Assembly (NCBI GenBank): GCA_009699205.1
Contig: WLOP01000005.1
Coordinates: 1 to 64,000, forward strand
Origin: Actinomycetota bacterium
GTDB taxonomy: Bacteria; Actinomycetota; Actinomycetes; Nanopelagicales; Nanopelagicaceae
Reading direction: 5' to 3'
Length of the DNA stretch: 64,000 nucleotides
Shown: positions 48,853 through 58,929 of the stretch, piece by piece
Numbering within the stretch: position 1 is the first letter of the stretch
How the letters are laid out: the number at the start of each line of letters is the position of its first letter
Notes under the pieces: generated by a model
What the model was told of the DNA's origin: nothing
The model's database searches: none
The model's input: only the letters and a program-made list of their open reading frames with translations
Position numbers and translations under genes: made by a program

Positions 48853-49070
48853 CCCTTCGTTCTTTTGGAGTCGCTGGATATATTTCTATCTTTCTTGGTG
48901 TGGCAGTAGGGCTCGTGGGATTCGTGCGAACTGCATCACTTTTAATCGCAGTAGGGACAGCTGGGGTGGCACTTTCTCGCGCAACTACGGGCAAAGTCGA
49001 GCGTTACCTGCCTTTAGCGATAGCGCTAGCACTGGCGCTGCTGGCTTTAGCACTTCCGCACGGACGGTAG
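48843..49070 (+). CDS. Small DUF3017-like membrane protein
   Basis: A 75-residue protein that is almost entirely hydrophobic, with two or three predicted membrane segments ([16 protein letters not shown] and [16 protein letters not shown]). Its position between folD and mdh and its size match the actinobacterial DUF3017 family, whose function is unknown. The ATG overlaps folD by ten bases. Confidence 0.7.
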   Translation: MSITLRSFGVAGYISIFLGVAVGLVGFVRTASLLIAVGTAGVALSRATTGKVERYLPLAIALALALLALALPHGR

Positions 49071-49072
49071 AG

Positions 49073-49092
49073 TTATCTTGATGTCAAGACAA
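49073..49092 (+). promoter_or_regulatory. Palindromic operator upstream of mdh-icd
   Basis: Two 9-base arms (49073-49081 and 49084-49092) are reverse complements except at one position and flank a TG centre; the core is TCTTGA-TG-TCAAGA. It lies just after a possible -10 box TAGAGT (49068-49073) and so would cover the start of transcription, a classic repressor site. The regulator is unknown. Confidence 0.6.
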
Positions 49093-49121
49093 TTTCGAGA
49101 CTAGAAAAGAAGGCGATGGAT

Positions 49122-50072
49122 ATGGGAAGCAAAGTAAGCGTGATAGGCGCAGGATTCTATGGTTCTACAACCGCGATGCGTTTGGCGGAGTACAACATTT
49201 TTGAAACAGTTGTTCTGACCGACATCGTTGAAGGCAAACCCGAGGGCCTAGCTCTGGACATGAATCAATCACGTTCCATCGAAGGCTTTGAAACAAAGAT
49301 TGTTGGAGCAACAACCACCGCTGATGGCGCAGGCTATGAAGCGACCGCTAATTCAGATGTTGTAGTGATTACCGCCGGACTTCCACGTAAACCTGGAATG
49401 AGCCGCATGGATCTTATTGGTGTTAACGCCGGCATTGTTCGTGGTGTTGCCGAAAATATTGCAAAGCACAGTCCCAACGCAGTAATCATCGTGGTTTCAA
49501 ATCCACTCGATGAAATGACAGCCCTTGCCCAGCTTGCAACAGGGTTCCCACGTCATCGAGTAATGGGTCAAGCAGGAATGCTTGATACAGCTCGCTTTAC
49601 AAATTTTGTTGCAGAAAAACTTGGCGTGCCAGTGGGATCGGTAAATACACTCACTCTTGGTTCCCATGGTGACACGATGGTTCCAGTTCCAAGTCGTTGC
49701 ACCGTAAATGGAGCCCCGCTCACAGATAAACTTTCTGCGGCAGAAATAGATGAGCTTGTTACACGAACACGTAACGGTGGCGCTGAAGTTGTCGCCCTTC
49801 TTAAGACCGGCTCGGCATATTACGCACCTTCAGCTGCAGCTGCGCGAATGGCAAAAGCGGTAATTGAGGATTCAGGCGAAGTGATGCCCGTCTGTGCATG
49901 GGTTGATGGCGAATATGGAATTTCTGGAGTTTACCTTGGAGTAGAAGCTCAAATTGGTCGGACCGGAATCAAGAAAGTAGTTGAAACAGATCTTTCTGCA
50001 ACAGAGTTAGCAGAACTTAAAGTCGCTGCCGAAGCAGTGCGCACAAAACAAGCCGACGTCCAGAGCCTTTAA
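49122..50072 (+). CDS. mdh: Malate dehydrogenase (LDH-like type)
   Basis: A 316-residue NAD-dependent enzyme. The Rossmann motif is [12 protein letters not shown]; catalytic residues lie in [18 protein letters not shown] (Asp/Arg) and [10 protein letters not shown] (His). ATG 49122 is preferred over 49116, since GAAGG is then eight bases upstream rather than two. Genes of this LDH-like group are easily confused with lactate dehydrogenase, but the icd neighbour supports malate. Confidence 0.92.
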   Translation: MGSKVSVIGAGFYGSTTAMRLAEYNIFETVVLTDIVEGKPEGLALDMNQSRSIEGFETKIVGATTTADGAGYEATANSDVVVITAGLPRKPGMSRMDLIGVNAGIVRGVAENIAKHSPNAVIIVVSNPLDEMTALAQLATGFPRHRVMGQAGMLDTARFTNFVAEKLGVPVGSVNTLTLGSHGDTMVPVPSRCTVNGAPLTDKLSAAEIDELVTRTRNGGAEVVALLKTGSAYYAPSAAAARMAKAVIEDSGEVMPVCAWVDGEYGISGVYLGVEAQIGRTGIKKVVETDLSATELAELKVAAEAVRTKQADVQSL

Positions 50073-50085
50073 GAGCGGAGCGAAA

Positions 50086-51300
50086 ATGAACAAGATTAAA
50101 GTTGTAGGTACTGTTGTCGAACTAGATGGCGATGAGATGACGCGAATCATCTGGCAGTTCATTAAAGAGCAGCTGATCTTGCCTTATCTAGACATCAATC
50201 TTGACTACTACGACCTTGGCATTGAAAATCGCGATGCAACTAACGATCAGGTCACTATCGACTCGGCCCATGCAATTCAAAAGCACGGGGTAGGCGTTAA
50301 GTGCGCGACCATTACTCCCGATGAAGCTCGTGTAGAAGAATTCGGCCTAAAGAAGATGTGGAAATCTCCCAACGGAACAGTCCGCAACATCCTCGGCGGA
50401 GTAATTTTCCGGGAACCAATCATTATCAGCAACGTTCCTCGGCTAGTTCCTCATTGGACTAAGCCAATCGTTATTGGTCGACATGCATTTGGCGATCAAT
50501 ACCGCGCGACGGACTTCACTGTGCCTGGTGCCGGAACTTTAACCATGACCTTTGTGCCAGAAGATGGTTCAAAGCCCATGGAATTTGAAGTTTATAAATT
50601 CGAAGGTTCAGGAATCGCGATGGGCATGTATAACGTAGATGAATCTATCCGCGACTTTGCACGTGCTTCATTGAACTACGGAATCTTGCGAAAGTACCCA
50701 GTATTTCTCTCTACCAAGAACACAATTCTTAAGGCTTACGATGGACGCTTTAAAGATATCTTCCAGGAGGTATTTGAAAGTGAGTTCAAAGAGCAATTCG
50801 ATAAGTTGGGTATCACTTACGAGCACAGACTAATTGATGACATGGTGGCTACAGCCCTTCGCTGGGAAGGTGGCTATGTGTGGGCCTGTAAGAATTACGA
50901 CGGCGATGTTCAGTCAGATACCGTTGCGCAGGGATACGGATCACTTGGTCTTATGACAAGTGTGCTCATGAGCCCAGATGGAAAAACTGTCGAAGCTGAG
51001 GCAGCTCACGGCACCGTCACTCGTCACTATCGCAATCATCAACAAGGCAAGCCAACTTCTACCAATCCGATTGCTTCCATCTTCGCTTGGACTCAAGGCT
51101 TACAGCACCGAGCAAAACTGGATAACACTCCAGAGCTTGCAAAGTTCGCCTCAACTCTAGAGCGAGTCTGTATCGAAACTGTCGAATCAGGAAAGATGAC
51201 TAAAGACCTTGCGATTTTGATCTCACCTGATAGCCCGTGGCAGACAACGCAAGAATTCTTGGCATCAATTGATGAGAACCTTCAGAAAGCTATGGCATAG
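50086..51300 (+). CDS. icd: NADP-dependent isocitrate dehydrogenase (homodimeric, eukaryote-like)
   Basis: A 404-residue enzyme of the type shared with eukaryotic IDH1/2: [17 protein letters not shown] near the start, [19 protein letters not shown] (substrate Ser/Asn/Arg), and [11 protein letters not shown] near the end. It forms 2-oxoglutarate and NADPH. It follows mdh by 13 bases and is closed by a bidirectional terminator. Confidence 0.96.
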   Translation: MNKIKVVGTVVELDGDEMTRIIWQFIKEQLILPYLDINLDYYDLGIENRDATNDQVTIDSAHAIQKHGVGVKCATITPDEARVEEFGLKKMWKSPNGTVRNILGGVIFREPIIISNVPRLVPHWTKPIVIGRHAFGDQYRATDFTVPGAGTLTMTFVPEDGSKPMEFEVYKFEGSGIAMGMYNVDESIRDFARASLNYGILRKYPVFLSTKNTILKAYDGRFKDIFQEVFESEFKEQFDKLGITYEHRLIDDMVATALRWEGGYVWACKNYDGDVQSDTVAQGYGSLGLMTSVLMSPDGKTVEAEAAHGTVTRHYRNHQQGKPTSTNPIASIFAWTQGLQHRAKLDNTPELAKFASTLERVCIETVESGKMTKDLAILISPDSPWQTTQEFLASIDENLQKAMA

Positions 51301-51312
51301 CGTTTTCCCAAT

Positions 51313-51345
51313 AAAAAACCCTCCAGAATATCTGGAGGGTTTTTT
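51313..51345. terminator. Bidirectional terminator between icd and the ABC ATPase gene
   Basis: A perfect 15-bp stem (51313-51327 with 51331-51345) with loop ATA. The core is CCCTCCAGA/TCTGGAGGG with six A on one side and six T on the other, so both strands have a T-run. It serves icd on plus and the convergent ABC gene on minus. Confidence 0.95.
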
Positions 51346-51357
51346 AATTATTTATAT

Positions 51358-52440
51358 TTACTTGATGCACTCTCCGGTTGTTGAATCAAAGAGGTGGATC
51401 GCAGCGGGATTAACCGTTACGGTGATTGTTGAACCAGGCTGTGGTGGATTCTTTGGATCCCAACGCACAATTACTTGGGCTCCTTCATCTGAAGCATTTG
51501 CGAAATTCACAGCAGCATCAGCGGGCTTTCCGTAGACGAATGCATCTGCGCCAAGCTCTTCGACAACTTCAACGAGAACGTGGAAGCCGGCGGTGGATGG
51601 CGTAAAGGATTCTGGGCGCACACCGACAGTGACTGTGGCTCCAACGCCCGAAGGAACTGCAATTTCGAGATCTCCAAGCTTTGCCTTGCCCCCAGAAACA
51701 GGTGCTATGAGCAAGTTCATTGCAGGAGAGCCGATAAAGCCAGCAACGAATGCATTAGCTGGGTTATCGTAAAGATTGCGAGGTGTATCTACCTGCTGCA
51801 AAATGCCATCCTTCAACACAGCAACACGGTCGCCCATAGTCATAGCTTCAACTTGGTCGTGAGTTACATAAACAGTGGTGATTCCAAGGCGACGTTGTAG
51901 CGCAGCTATCTGCGTACGAGTTGCAACACGCAATTTTGCGTCGAGGTTAGAGAGCGGTTCATCCATAAGGAAGACCTGTGGTTCGCGAACAATGGCGCGA
52001 CCCATAGCAACGCGCTGACGTTGACCGCCGGATAGTGCTTTTGGTTTACGTTCTAGATATGGCTCAAGGTCGAGCAACTTGGCAGCTTCAAGGACGCGAC
52101 GATCGCGCTCCTCTTTTGGCTTGCCAGCAATTTTTAGTGCGAAGCCCATATTTTCGGCAACTGTCATATGTGGGTAGAGCGCATATGACTGGAAGACCAT
52201 CGCAATGTCACGATCTTTTGGCGCAATATTTGTTACATCGCGCTCTCCGATGAAGATACGTCCATTGTCGATCTCTTCGAGCCCTGCGAGCATTCGCAGC
52301 GACGTAGATTTACCGCAACCTGATGGCCCGACGAGAACAAGAAATTCTCCATCGTTTACTATGAGGTCTAATTTATCTACAGCAGGTGCAGTAGTCCCTG
52401 GATAGATTCGTGAAGCCTTATCGAATACAACTGATGCCAT
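51358..52440 (-). CDS. Carbohydrate ABC transporter ATP-binding protein (UgpC/MsmK/MsiK-like)
   Basis: A 360-residue ATPase. Walker A is GPSGCGKSTS, the Q-loop VFQSYALYPHMTV, signature ALSGGQRQRVAMGRA and Walker B QVFLMDEPLSNLDA; a C-terminal regulatory OB domain follows (VGVRPESF). No permease or binding protein lies nearby. In actinobacteria such a lone ATPase (MsiK) often energises several sugar transporters. ATG 52440 follows AAGGAG by nine bases. Confidence 0.92.
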   Translation of the reverse strand: MASVVFDKASRIYPGTTAPAVDKLDLIVNDGEFLVLVGPSGCGKSTSLRMLAGLEEIDNGRIFIGERDVTNIAPKDRDIAMVFQSYALYPHMTVAENMGFALKIAGKPKEERDRRVLEAAKLLDLEPYLERKPKALSGGQRQRVAMGRAIVREPQVFLMDEPLSNLDAKLRVATRTQIAALQRRLGITTVYVTHDQVEAMTMGDRVAVLKDGILQQVDTPRNLYDNPANAFVAGFIGSPAMNLLIAPVSGGKAKLGDLEIAVPSGVGATVTVGVRPESFTPSTAGFHVLVEVVEELGADAFVYGKPADAAVNFANASDEGAQVIVRWDPKNPPQPGSTITVTVNPAAIHLFDSTTGECIK

Positions 52441-52597
52441 GTGAAACAACTCCTTCTCCGGGCAGGTACGTGCCCGACGATCCGTTGGATGAAGGTCACC
52501 TAGGAGAAATCCCCTAAGTGCTGTGGCAGGAGGTTACGCCATGGCGCGCAGATTAGGAAGTGGCTCACGCAATTTCCCTCTCCGATAGCCTTACTCC
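52441..52597. promoter_or_regulatory. Divergent control region between the sugar ATPase and CNNM genes
   Basis: This 157-base gap must hold promoters for both directions. CGGGCA (52459-52464) and TGCCCG (52471-52476) form a hairpin just before the ATPase ribosome binding site. TAGCCT at 52586-52591 ends six bases before the CNNM ATG at 52598, the leaderless pattern. No clear -35 elements could be fixed. Confidence 0.45.
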
Positions 52598-53905
52598 ATG
52601 AACCCCGACCCGGCCACCGGATCTATCCACACGCTACTTCTGGACATTGGCGTAGTCGTAGCTCTGATTCTCTTAGCCGCCCTTTTTGTCGCTGCCGAAA
52701 TTGCTCTCATCTCGTTACGTGAAAGCCAGGTTCGCCAGATGGCGACGCGGGGTCGTCGTGGTGCGCGCGTTGCCGCCCTTTCGACCAATCCCAATCGCTT
52801 TCTTGCCGCTGCCCAAGTAGGTGTAACGGTCTGCGGATTCTTATCGGCCGCCTTAGGCGCTGAACGCATTGGAAAATATGTTGAACCTTGGTTGGAAAAT
52901 TTAGGGTTCTCGCGAGGGTGGAGTAACAACCTCTCGCTGATCGGGCTCACGCTAGTGATCGCCTATTTTTCTCTGGTCTTCGGAGAGTTAGTGCCAAAGC
53001 GTCTTGCGCTTTTCAGAACTGAAGAAATTGCTCTTGCTGCTGCTCCGATTATTGACCTACTAGCGATGGCATTTAGACCAATCATCTGGTTACTTTCTCA
53101 TTCAACGAACTTTATCGTGAGGCTATTTGGCGTTGACCCACATGAGCAACGTTCACAAATGTCAGAAGAAGAACTCTTGGATTTGGTGAGTGGCCATGCC
53201 GCCCTTACCGATGAAGAACGAGACATCGTTGAAGAGGTTTTCAACGCTAGCGAACGTCAAGTGCACGAAGTAATGGTGCCTCGCACGGAGGTTGATTTTC
53301 TCGACGGATCTCTCACTGTCGGCAAAGCAATAGCGCTCGCAGTTGATCGCGCGCACTCACGTTACCCAGTGGTGCGTGGTTCAAGTGATGAAGTAATTGG
53401 CTTTATCCATGTTCGTGATTTGCTCGATACTTCGCTCTCAGGTAACGGTGGAAAAATTCAAGAATTGGTGCGTCCCATGATGTTCTTGCCAGGCACTAAA
53501 GGGGTCTTGCCAGCGCTCACCGAGATGCGTAACCAACGCCAACACTTGGCCATTGTTCTGGATGAATATGGTGGCACCGATGGAATTATTACTATGGAAG
53601 ATCTTGTGGAATGTTTAATCGGAGATATTCGCGATGAGTACGACTCGCATGAGGAAGAAGTTTCTCAAGAAATGCGCACAGGGGATTTTGAAGTAGATGG
53701 GCTGATCTCCATTGAAGATTTAGAAGAAGAAACCGCTCTGCAAATTCCCGAAGGCCCCTATGAAACCGCAAGTGGATTTGTGATGCATTCTCTGGGGCGC
53801 ATCCCTCATGTAAATGACGTTCTCTCGGTCAATGGAGCACGAATTACCGTCCTATCTATGGAAGGCAAGCGGGCAGGTCGTTTATTGATCTCGCGCCCGG
53901 TCTAG
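52598..53905 (+). CDS. CNNM/CorC-family transporter-associated protein
   Basis: A 435-residue protein with an N-terminal DUF21/CNNM membrane domain (segments near residues 8-30, 65-85, 110-130 and 140-160; [17 protein letters not shown]). It continues with two CBS domains ([14 protein letters not shown], then [18 protein letters not shown]) and a C-terminal CorC_HlyC domain ([17 protein letters not shown]). Older annotations say hemolysin; related proteins export Mg2+ or other divalent cations. No sign of toxin function. Confidence 0.9.
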   Translation: MNPDPATGSIHTLLLDIGVVVALILLAALFVAAEIALISLRESQVRQMATRGRRGARVAALSTNPNRFLAAAQVGVTVCGFLSAALGAERIGKYVEPWLENLGFSRGWSNNLSLIGLTLVIAYFSLVFGELVPKRLALFRTEEIALAAAPIIDLLAMAFRPIIWLLSHSTNFIVRLFGVDPHEQRSQMSEEELLDLVSGHAALTDEERDIVEEVFNASERQVHEVMVPRTEVDFLDGSLTVGKAIALAVDRAHSRYPVVRGSSDEVIGFIHVRDLLDTSLSGNGGKIQELVRPMMFLPGTKGVLPALTEMRNQRQHLAIVLDEYGGTDGIITMEDLVECLIGDIRDEYDSHEEEVSQEMRTGDFEVDGLISIEDLEEETALQIPEGPYETASGFVMHSLGRIPHVNDVLSVNGARITVLSMEGKRAGRLLISRPV

Positions 53906-53924
53906 ACATGCGAGAATCAGCGCT

Positions 53925-54923
53925 ATGACACGTAAGAGAGTCCTCTCTGGGATTCAGCCCACCCATGATTCATTTCACCTTGGGAACTACCTCGGCGCAG
54001 TCAAACAATGGGTTGAATTACAAAAAGAGCACGATGCATTTTATTGCGTTGTTGATTTGCACGCTCTTACCGTTGAAACCGACCCTGCTCTATTACGTAA
54101 GCGCACCTTAGTTTCAGCAGCGCAGTTAATCGCTCTTGGTGTGGATCCCGATAAGTGCACACTATTTTTGCAATCACACATTGCCGAGCACAATCAATTG
54201 GGTTGGATCATGGAATGCCTCACCGGATTCGGCGAAGCTAGCCGCATGACTCAGTTCAAAGATAAATCTCAAAAAAGTGGAAGCGACCGGACCGTGGTCG
54301 GACTCTTCACATACCCCATGCTTCAAGCTGCCGACATTTTGCTTTATCAGGCAGATCTAGTTCCTGTCGGAGAAGATCAACGTCAACATATTGAATTGAC
54401 TCGAGATTTAGCAGGGCGTTTTAACTCACGTTATGGTGCGACTTTTCAAATTCCTGAGGCATACATCATGAAAGCTGGTGCCAAGATCAACGATCTCCAG
54501 GACCCAACATCCAAGATGAGTAAATCTGCAGCATCGATGCAAGGTGTCATTGAGATTATGGATAGCCCTGAAATTAACGCAAAGAAGATTAAGTCTTCGA
54601 TGACAGATACCGGACGCGAAGTGCGTTTCGATGAAAAAGAAAAACCTGGAATAAGTAACTTGCTAACTATTCATTCTTCGCTATCTGGCCGAAGTATTTC
54701 GGAGCTAGAAAATGAGTTCGAAGGCAAAGGCTATGGAGATTTCAAGAGTGCGGTCGCAGAAGTAGTCGTTGACTACCTAGCCCCGATCCGCACTCGAACC
54801 CTTGAATTATTAGCCGATGAGAGCGCTCTTGTGGAGATTCTTCGCGTCGGCGCTGCAAAAGCGCGGGTCGTTGCATCAGAAACTTTGGTTAAAACATATA
54901 AAAACTTAGGGATTGTCACCTGA
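53925..54923 (+). CDS. trpS: Tryptophanyl-tRNA synthetase
   Basis: A 332-residue class I synthetase. The HIGH-like motif is in [18 protein letters not shown] and the KMSKS motif is SKMSKS near residue 205. [19 protein letters not shown] is also conserved. It starts 19 bases after the CNNM gene, with GAGAAT seven bases upstream of the ATG and no ribosome binding site, possibly another leaderless start. Confidence 0.96.
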   Translation: MTRKRVLSGIQPTHDSFHLGNYLGAVKQWVELQKEHDAFYCVVDLHALTVETDPALLRKRTLVSAAQLIALGVDPDKCTLFLQSHIAEHNQLGWIMECLTGFGEASRMTQFKDKSQKSGSDRTVVGLFTYPMLQAADILLYQADLVPVGEDQRQHIELTRDLAGRFNSRYGATFQIPEAYIMKAGAKINDLQDPTSKMSKSAASMQGVIEIMDSPEINAKKIKSSMTDTGREVRFDEKEKPGISNLLTIHSSLSGRSISELENEFEGKGYGDFKSAVAEVVVDYLAPIRTRTLELLADESALVEILRVGAAKARVVASETLVKTYKNLGIVT

Positions 54924-54971
54924 ATCCATAAAGGCAAGGTTTAGGGTTTGGCCAAAGTCAGCAATTGGGTA

Positions 54972-55000
54972 TTGGGTTTTATTTACCAAACTACTACTCT
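54972..55000 (+). promoter_or_regulatory. Promoter of the BMP lipoprotein gene
   Basis: TTGGGT (54972-54977), a 17-base spacer and TACTCT (54995-55000) lie in the 145-base gap after trpS. Transcription should begin near 55007, giving a leader of about 62 bases with a Shine-Dalgarno, unlike the leaderless genes. Confidence 0.65.
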
Positions 55001-55025
55001 AAGTCCACACATCAACCCTGAGTAA

Positions 55026-55045
55026 GTGATCCACCGATGGGTCAC
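55026..55045 (+). promoter_or_regulatory. Hairpin in the BMP gene leader
   Basis: GTGATCCA (55026-55033) pairs with TGGGTCAC (55038-55045) over a CCGA loop: eight pairs including one G-T. It ends 14 bases before the GGGAGG ribosome binding site. It may stabilise the abundant binding-protein transcript or control it; no known riboswitch core was recognised. Confidence 0.45.
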
Positions 55046-55068
55046 ACTGAGGATTTCTGGGAGGAAAA

Positions 55069-56130
55069 TTGAAGAAGTCGAAACTTATTTCGCTTTTTGC
55101 AGTTCTAGGAATTACTGCGGCAACTCTTACTGGCTGCGCAAGTTCATCGAGCACAGCAACTAAGGCTTGTTTAGCACTTGATACTGGTGGCGTTGACGAC
55201 AAGTCATTTAACGCATCAGCATGGGCCGGAGCACAAGCTGCTGCGGTTGAAGGAAAAGTAGAAGTTAAGTATTTAGCTGCAACATCAGATGCTGACTATG
55301 CACCAAACATCAAGAAACTTGTTGATGAGAAGTGTTCTGTCATTATCGGCGTTGGATTCCTTATCAACGGTGCAATCGTTGAGGCAGCAAAAGCTAATCC
55401 TGATACTAAGTTCGCAATCGTTGACCAAGATGGCCAAGATCACGGCCCAGCCGGAGATCAGTATCCAGGTACAGCGCTTGCTAACCTCAAGGGAATTCAA
55501 TTCTCGACAGATCAGGCAGCGTTCCAAGCTGGATACCTTTCAGCTGGATATTCAACATCAGGCGTAGTTGCAACTTATGGCGGCCTTAACATTCCACCTG
55601 TCACAATTTACATGGATGGATTTGCTAAGGGTGTCGCTTATTACAACACGACAAAGAGCAAGAGCGTAAAAGTTCTTGGATGGGATACCGCTAAGAAAGA
55701 CGGAACATTCGTAGGTGGATTCTCTGATCAGGCTAAAGCTCTTCAGATCTCTAAGAACTTCGAACAACAGGGTGCAGATGTAATCTTCCCAGTTGCCGGT
55801 GGTCTTGGTGGAGCTACTGCAGGAAACTCACAGACAAGCATGAAGTCTGTAACTATCTGGGTAGATACCGATGGTGCAGTTGCTGCTCCTCAGTACCTTG
55901 ATGTTCTTTTGACTTCAGTCATGAAGGGCGTTGGCACTTCAGTGACAGCTGTCATCAATGACGTAGATGCTGGTAACTTCACAGCAGATTCATACCTTGG
56001 AACTCTTGCCAATGGTGGAACTTTACTCGCGGGGTATAACGACTTCTCGACTAAGGTTTCTGCAGAATTACAGGCAGAAGTTACAAAAATCGGCGAAGAT
56101 ATCAAAGCAGGCACACTTACTGTTGGATAA
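55069..56130 (+). CDS. BMP-family nucleoside-binding lipoprotein
   Basis: A 353-residue binding protein of the BMP/PnrA family. The signal peptide ends in lipobox LTGC with C23. LDTGGVDDKSFNASAWAG is the hallmark, and FQAGYLSAGYSTSG and ADVIFPVAGGLGGAT line the nucleoside site. The start is TTG, after GGGAGG. It delivers purine or other nucleosides to the ABC transporter that follows; a terminator lies between, so the lipoprotein can be made in excess. Confidence 0.93.
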   Translation: MKKSKLISLFAVLGITAATLTGCASSSSTATKACLALDTGGVDDKSFNASAWAGAQAAAVEGKVEVKYLAATSDADYAPNIKKLVDEKCSVIIGVGFLINGAIVEAAKANPDTKFAIVDQDGQDHGPAGDQYPGTALANLKGIQFSTDQAAFQAGYLSAGYSTSGVVATYGGLNIPPVTIYMDGFAKGVAYYNTTKSKSVKVLGWDTAKKDGTFVGGFSDQAKALQISKNFEQQGADVIFPVAGGLGGATAGNSQTSMKSVTIWVDTDGAVAAPQYLDVLLTSVMKGVGTSVTAVINDVDAGNFTADSYLGTLANGGTLLAGYNDFSTKVSAELQAEVTKIGEDIKAGTLTVG

Positions 56131-56147
56131 CTAGTCAGATACTAAGG

Positions 56148-56185
56148 CTGGGCGGGAACGAGAAATCGTTCCCGCCCAGTTTTTT
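56148..56185 (+). terminator. Intrinsic terminator after the BMP gene
   Basis: CTGGGCGGGAACGA (56148-56161), GAAA loop, TCGTTCCCGCCCAG (56166-56179), then six T. A perfect 14-bp stem. It separates the binding-protein message from the transporter operon, which has its own promoter just downstream. Confidence 0.95.
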
Positions 56186-56197
56186 ATGCCGATTGCT

Positions 56198-56226
56198 TTG
56201 TAACCTGCTGCAATAACTAGTAGATT
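56198..56226 (+). promoter_or_regulatory. Leaderless promoter of the nucleoside transporter operon
   Basis: TTGTAA (56198-56203), 17 bases and TAGATT (56221-56226) are followed by six bases and the ATG at 56233. It drives the ATPase, two permeases, cdd, deoA and add, which are joined by overlaps. Confidence 0.75.
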
Positions 56227-56232
56227 TCCAAT

Positions 56233-57750
56233 ATGTCTTTAGAGCTCAAAGGTATTACCAAGAGTTTTGGTTCCTTGGTAGCCAACGACGGGATTGACTT
56301 AGCAGTTGGTGATGGCGAAATTCATGCAATTCTTGGCGAAAATGGTGCAGGCAAATCTACTCTGATGAATATTGTTTATGGATTACTTTCACCAGATTCC
56401 GGGACGATAAGCGTCGATGGAAAACTTCTTGAAATTAAATCCCCAAGTGATGCTCTTGCCGCCGGTATTGGAATGGTTCATCAGCATTTCATGCTCGTCC
56501 CAGTATTTACAGTTGCGGAGAACATTGTTTTAGGTCATGAAAAATCCAATCGCTTAGGTTTGCTAGAACTTGAAACTGCCCGTATAGAGATTGAAAGAGT
56601 TTCTAAAGAATTCAATTTTGATGTAGATCCCGATGCCATCGTGGAAACTTTGCCAGTGGGCATTCAGCAGAGAGTAGAGATAATCAGAGCGTTAATTTAT
56701 GACGCTAAAGTTCTTATTCTTGACGAACCAACGGCGGTGCTGACGCCTCAAGAAACCGACGAACTCTTACGTAATATGAAGAAACTTCGAGATAAAGGGA
56801 CATCAATAGTTTTCATCACCCATAAACTTCGAGAAGTTCAAGAAGCCGCTGACAAGATTACAGTTATCCGCCGTGGAAAAGTTGTTGGAACTGCGCTTCC
56901 AACTGCCACACAAGAGGAGCTCGCATCTCTTATGGTGGGCAGGCCAATTTCGCTTGAAGTTGAAAAGGGTCCAGCCAAATTTGGCGCTCCGATTTTGAAG
57001 GTATCTAAACTCAATGTATTCGACACGACAGGGCGACGCTTAGTAAAAGATGTTTCATTTGAAGTCAAAGCGGGTGAAATTCTTGCAGTTGCTGGAGTAC
57101 AAGGTAATGGTCAGAGCGAATTGGCCGAAGCGCTCATAGGTTTGCAACATCATGTAACAGGGGAGATCTTTCTAGACGGTACCCATATCAAACCTGGAGG
57201 CGTTCGCGAGGCTTTACGTGCTGGGATGGCTTTTGTTCCCGAATCTCGCGAATTAGATGGCCTTATCGCATCGTTTACTATTGCCGAAAATTTGATCCTC
57301 GATCTCCATGATCTGCCACCTTTTGCGAAAGGTATCTCGCTGGATCCCAAGATAGTTGCAGACCAAGCAGAAATTCGCGTCAAAGAGTTTGATGTGCGCG
57401 CACAAAGCGTTCAAGATCATGCTTCATCTCTATCGGGGGGCAATAAGCAGAAAGTCGTATTAGCTCGTGAGCTATCTCGTCCCGTGAAGATTCTCGTCGC
57501 ATCGCAACCTACTCGTGGCTTGGATGTAGGTTCTATCGAATTCGTACATGAACGAATCATTGCTGAAAGGGATTCCGGCCGCGCCGTCTTGCTTTTCAGT
57601 ACTGAATTGGATGAAGTAGTTTCACTAGCAGATCGAATAGCAGTTATGTTTAGTGGTGAAATAATCGCAATCGTCCCTGCAGATACTTCGCGAGAAAAAT
57701 TGGGTCTCCTTATGGCGGGCATAAATAACGAAAATGCGAAGAGTGCCTAA
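56233..57750 (+). CDS. Nucleoside ABC transporter ATP-binding protein (two ABC domains)
   Basis: A 505-residue protein of the RbsA/NupO/YufO type. Domain 1 has Walker A GENGAGKST and Walker B VLILDEPTAVLTPQE; its signature is degenerate (ETLPVGIQQRVEI). Domain 2 has a degenerate Walker A GVQGNGQSE but a good signature SLSGGNKQKVVLAREL. This asymmetry is normal in the family. It energises nucleoside import with the two permeases that follow directly. Confidence 0.93.
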   Translation: MSLELKGITKSFGSLVANDGIDLAVGDGEIHAILGENGAGKSTLMNIVYGLLSPDSGTISVDGKLLEIKSPSDALAAGIGMVHQHFMLVPVFTVAENIVLGHEKSNRLGLLELETARIEIERVSKEFNFDVDPDAIVETLPVGIQQRVEIIRALIYDAKVLILDEPTAVLTPQETDELLRNMKKLRDKGTSIVFITHKLREVQEAADKITVIRRGKVVGTALPTATQEELASLMVGRPISLEVEKGPAKFGAPILKVSKLNVFDTTGRRLVKDVSFEVKAGEILAVAGVQGNGQSELAEALIGLQHHVTGEIFLDGTHIKPGGVREALRAGMAFVPESRELDGLIASFTIAENLILDLHDLPPFAKGISLDPKIVADQAEIRVKEFDVRAQSVQDHASSLSGGNKQKVVLARELSRPVKILVASQPTRGLDVGSIEFVHERIIAERDSGRAVLLFSTELDEVVSLADRIAVMFSGEIIAIVPADTSREKLGLLMAGINNENAKSA

Positions 57751-58929
57751 ATGAAAATTAAAAGTTTTGCCAAGAACGTGGGGCGCAGCGCCAAACTGCC
57801 ACTACTAGCCTTTATCTCTGCCCTCTTTGTCAGTAGCTTCTTTATTGCTTTATCTGACCCCGAGGTACTCAAACTCAAAAGTTCGCCATTGAGAATGCTG
57901 GCAAAAGGCGTAACTGCCGCGGCTCGAGCGTATGCGGCGCTTTTCCAAGGCTCAGTCTTCGACATCAACTTAGCTGTTGCGGGCTCTCCGCTTTCCGGTT
58001 TCTATCCACTTTCAGAGACAATGGTTTCGGCTGCTCCACTCATATTGACGGGGTTGTCAGTCGCGCTAGCTTTCCGCGCTGGTTTATTTAATATTGGAGC
58101 TCAGGGACAATTTATATTTGGAGCAGTTGGCGCATCTCTTGTTGGGTTTAAAGCAACTTTACCTATTGGAATCCATGTGATTGCGGCAATTGTTACTGCA
58201 ATGGTATTTGCTGGACTATGGGGAGGGTTTGTTGGTTTCCTCAAAGCTAAAACGGGTGCGCACGAAGTTATTGTCACCATCATGCTCAATTACGTTGCAG
58301 TGTATTTCCTGTATTGGCTCCTAAGCACCACCACTTTCTTAAGGAAAGGCCGCCAAGATCCTATTTCGCCGCCCGTGAAAGAAACCGCAAGGTTGCCTCA
58401 TCTTTTTGGAGATAACTTACGTGCCAATTTTGGTTTTGTTATTGCCCTGGCTGCAGCAGCCCTTATCTGGTGGCTCCTCAATAGAACTATTTGGGGCTTT
58501 AGATTTAGGGCAGTGGGCGCCAACTCTGCGGCCGCCCGTACCGCAGGAATTTCGGTTGCAACTGTTACAACCCTAACGATGTTTATCGCTGGAGCTTTAG
58601 CTGGGCTCGGTGGAGCAGTGCAAGTAATGGGTTCGGAGTTTTCTCTGACTGCTGGAGTAGGTGGCAGCTTTGGTTTTGATGCAATCACGGTAGCTCTACT
58701 TGGACGCGCTAACCCCATCGGCACAGTATTTGCAGCGATTTTATTCGGTGCGCTTCGAGCGGGCGGATTAACAATGCAAGCCAGCACTAATACTCCGATT
58801 GATTTAGTGTTGATAATTCAAGCGCTAGTAGTCCTCTTTATCGCTGCTCCAGCCCTTGTTAAGAAAATTTATCGTGTAAAGGAACTTCAAACCGGATCCG
58901 ATGTTGTTTCGAAAGGATGGAACGGCTGA
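57751..58929 (+). CDS. Nucleoside ABC transporter permease 1
   Basis: A 392-residue permease of the branched-chain/ribose superfamily (NupP-like) with about ten hydrophobic segments. PLILTGLSVALAFRAGLFNIGAQGQFIFGAVGA and the coupling loop FRAVGANSAAARTAGIS are diagnostic. It starts directly after the ATPase stop and overlaps the second permease by one base. Confidence 0.92.
   Translation: MKIKSFAKNVGRSAKLPLLAFISALFVSSFFIALSDPEVLKLKSSPLRMLAKGVTAAARAYAALFQGSVFDINLAVAGSPLSGFYPLSETMVSAAPLILTGLSVALAFRAGLFNIGAQGQFIFGAVGASLVGFKATLPIGIHVIAAIVTAMVFAGLWGGFVGFLKAKTGAHEVIVTIMLNYVAVYFLYWLLSTTTFLRKGRQDPISPPVKETARLPHLFGDNLRANFGFVIALAAAALIWWLLNRTIWGFRFRAVGANSAAARTAGISVATVTTLTMFIAGALAGLGGAVQVMGSEFSLTAGVGGSFGFDAITVALLGRANPIGTVFAAILFGALRAGGLTMQASTNTPIDLVLIIQALVVLFIAAPALVKKIYRVKELQTGSDVVSKGWNG

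Noticed and set aside
55001-55068. Purine riboswitch in the BMP leader
   Set aside because: A single hairpin is present; the three-way junction core of purine or PRPP riboswitches was not found.
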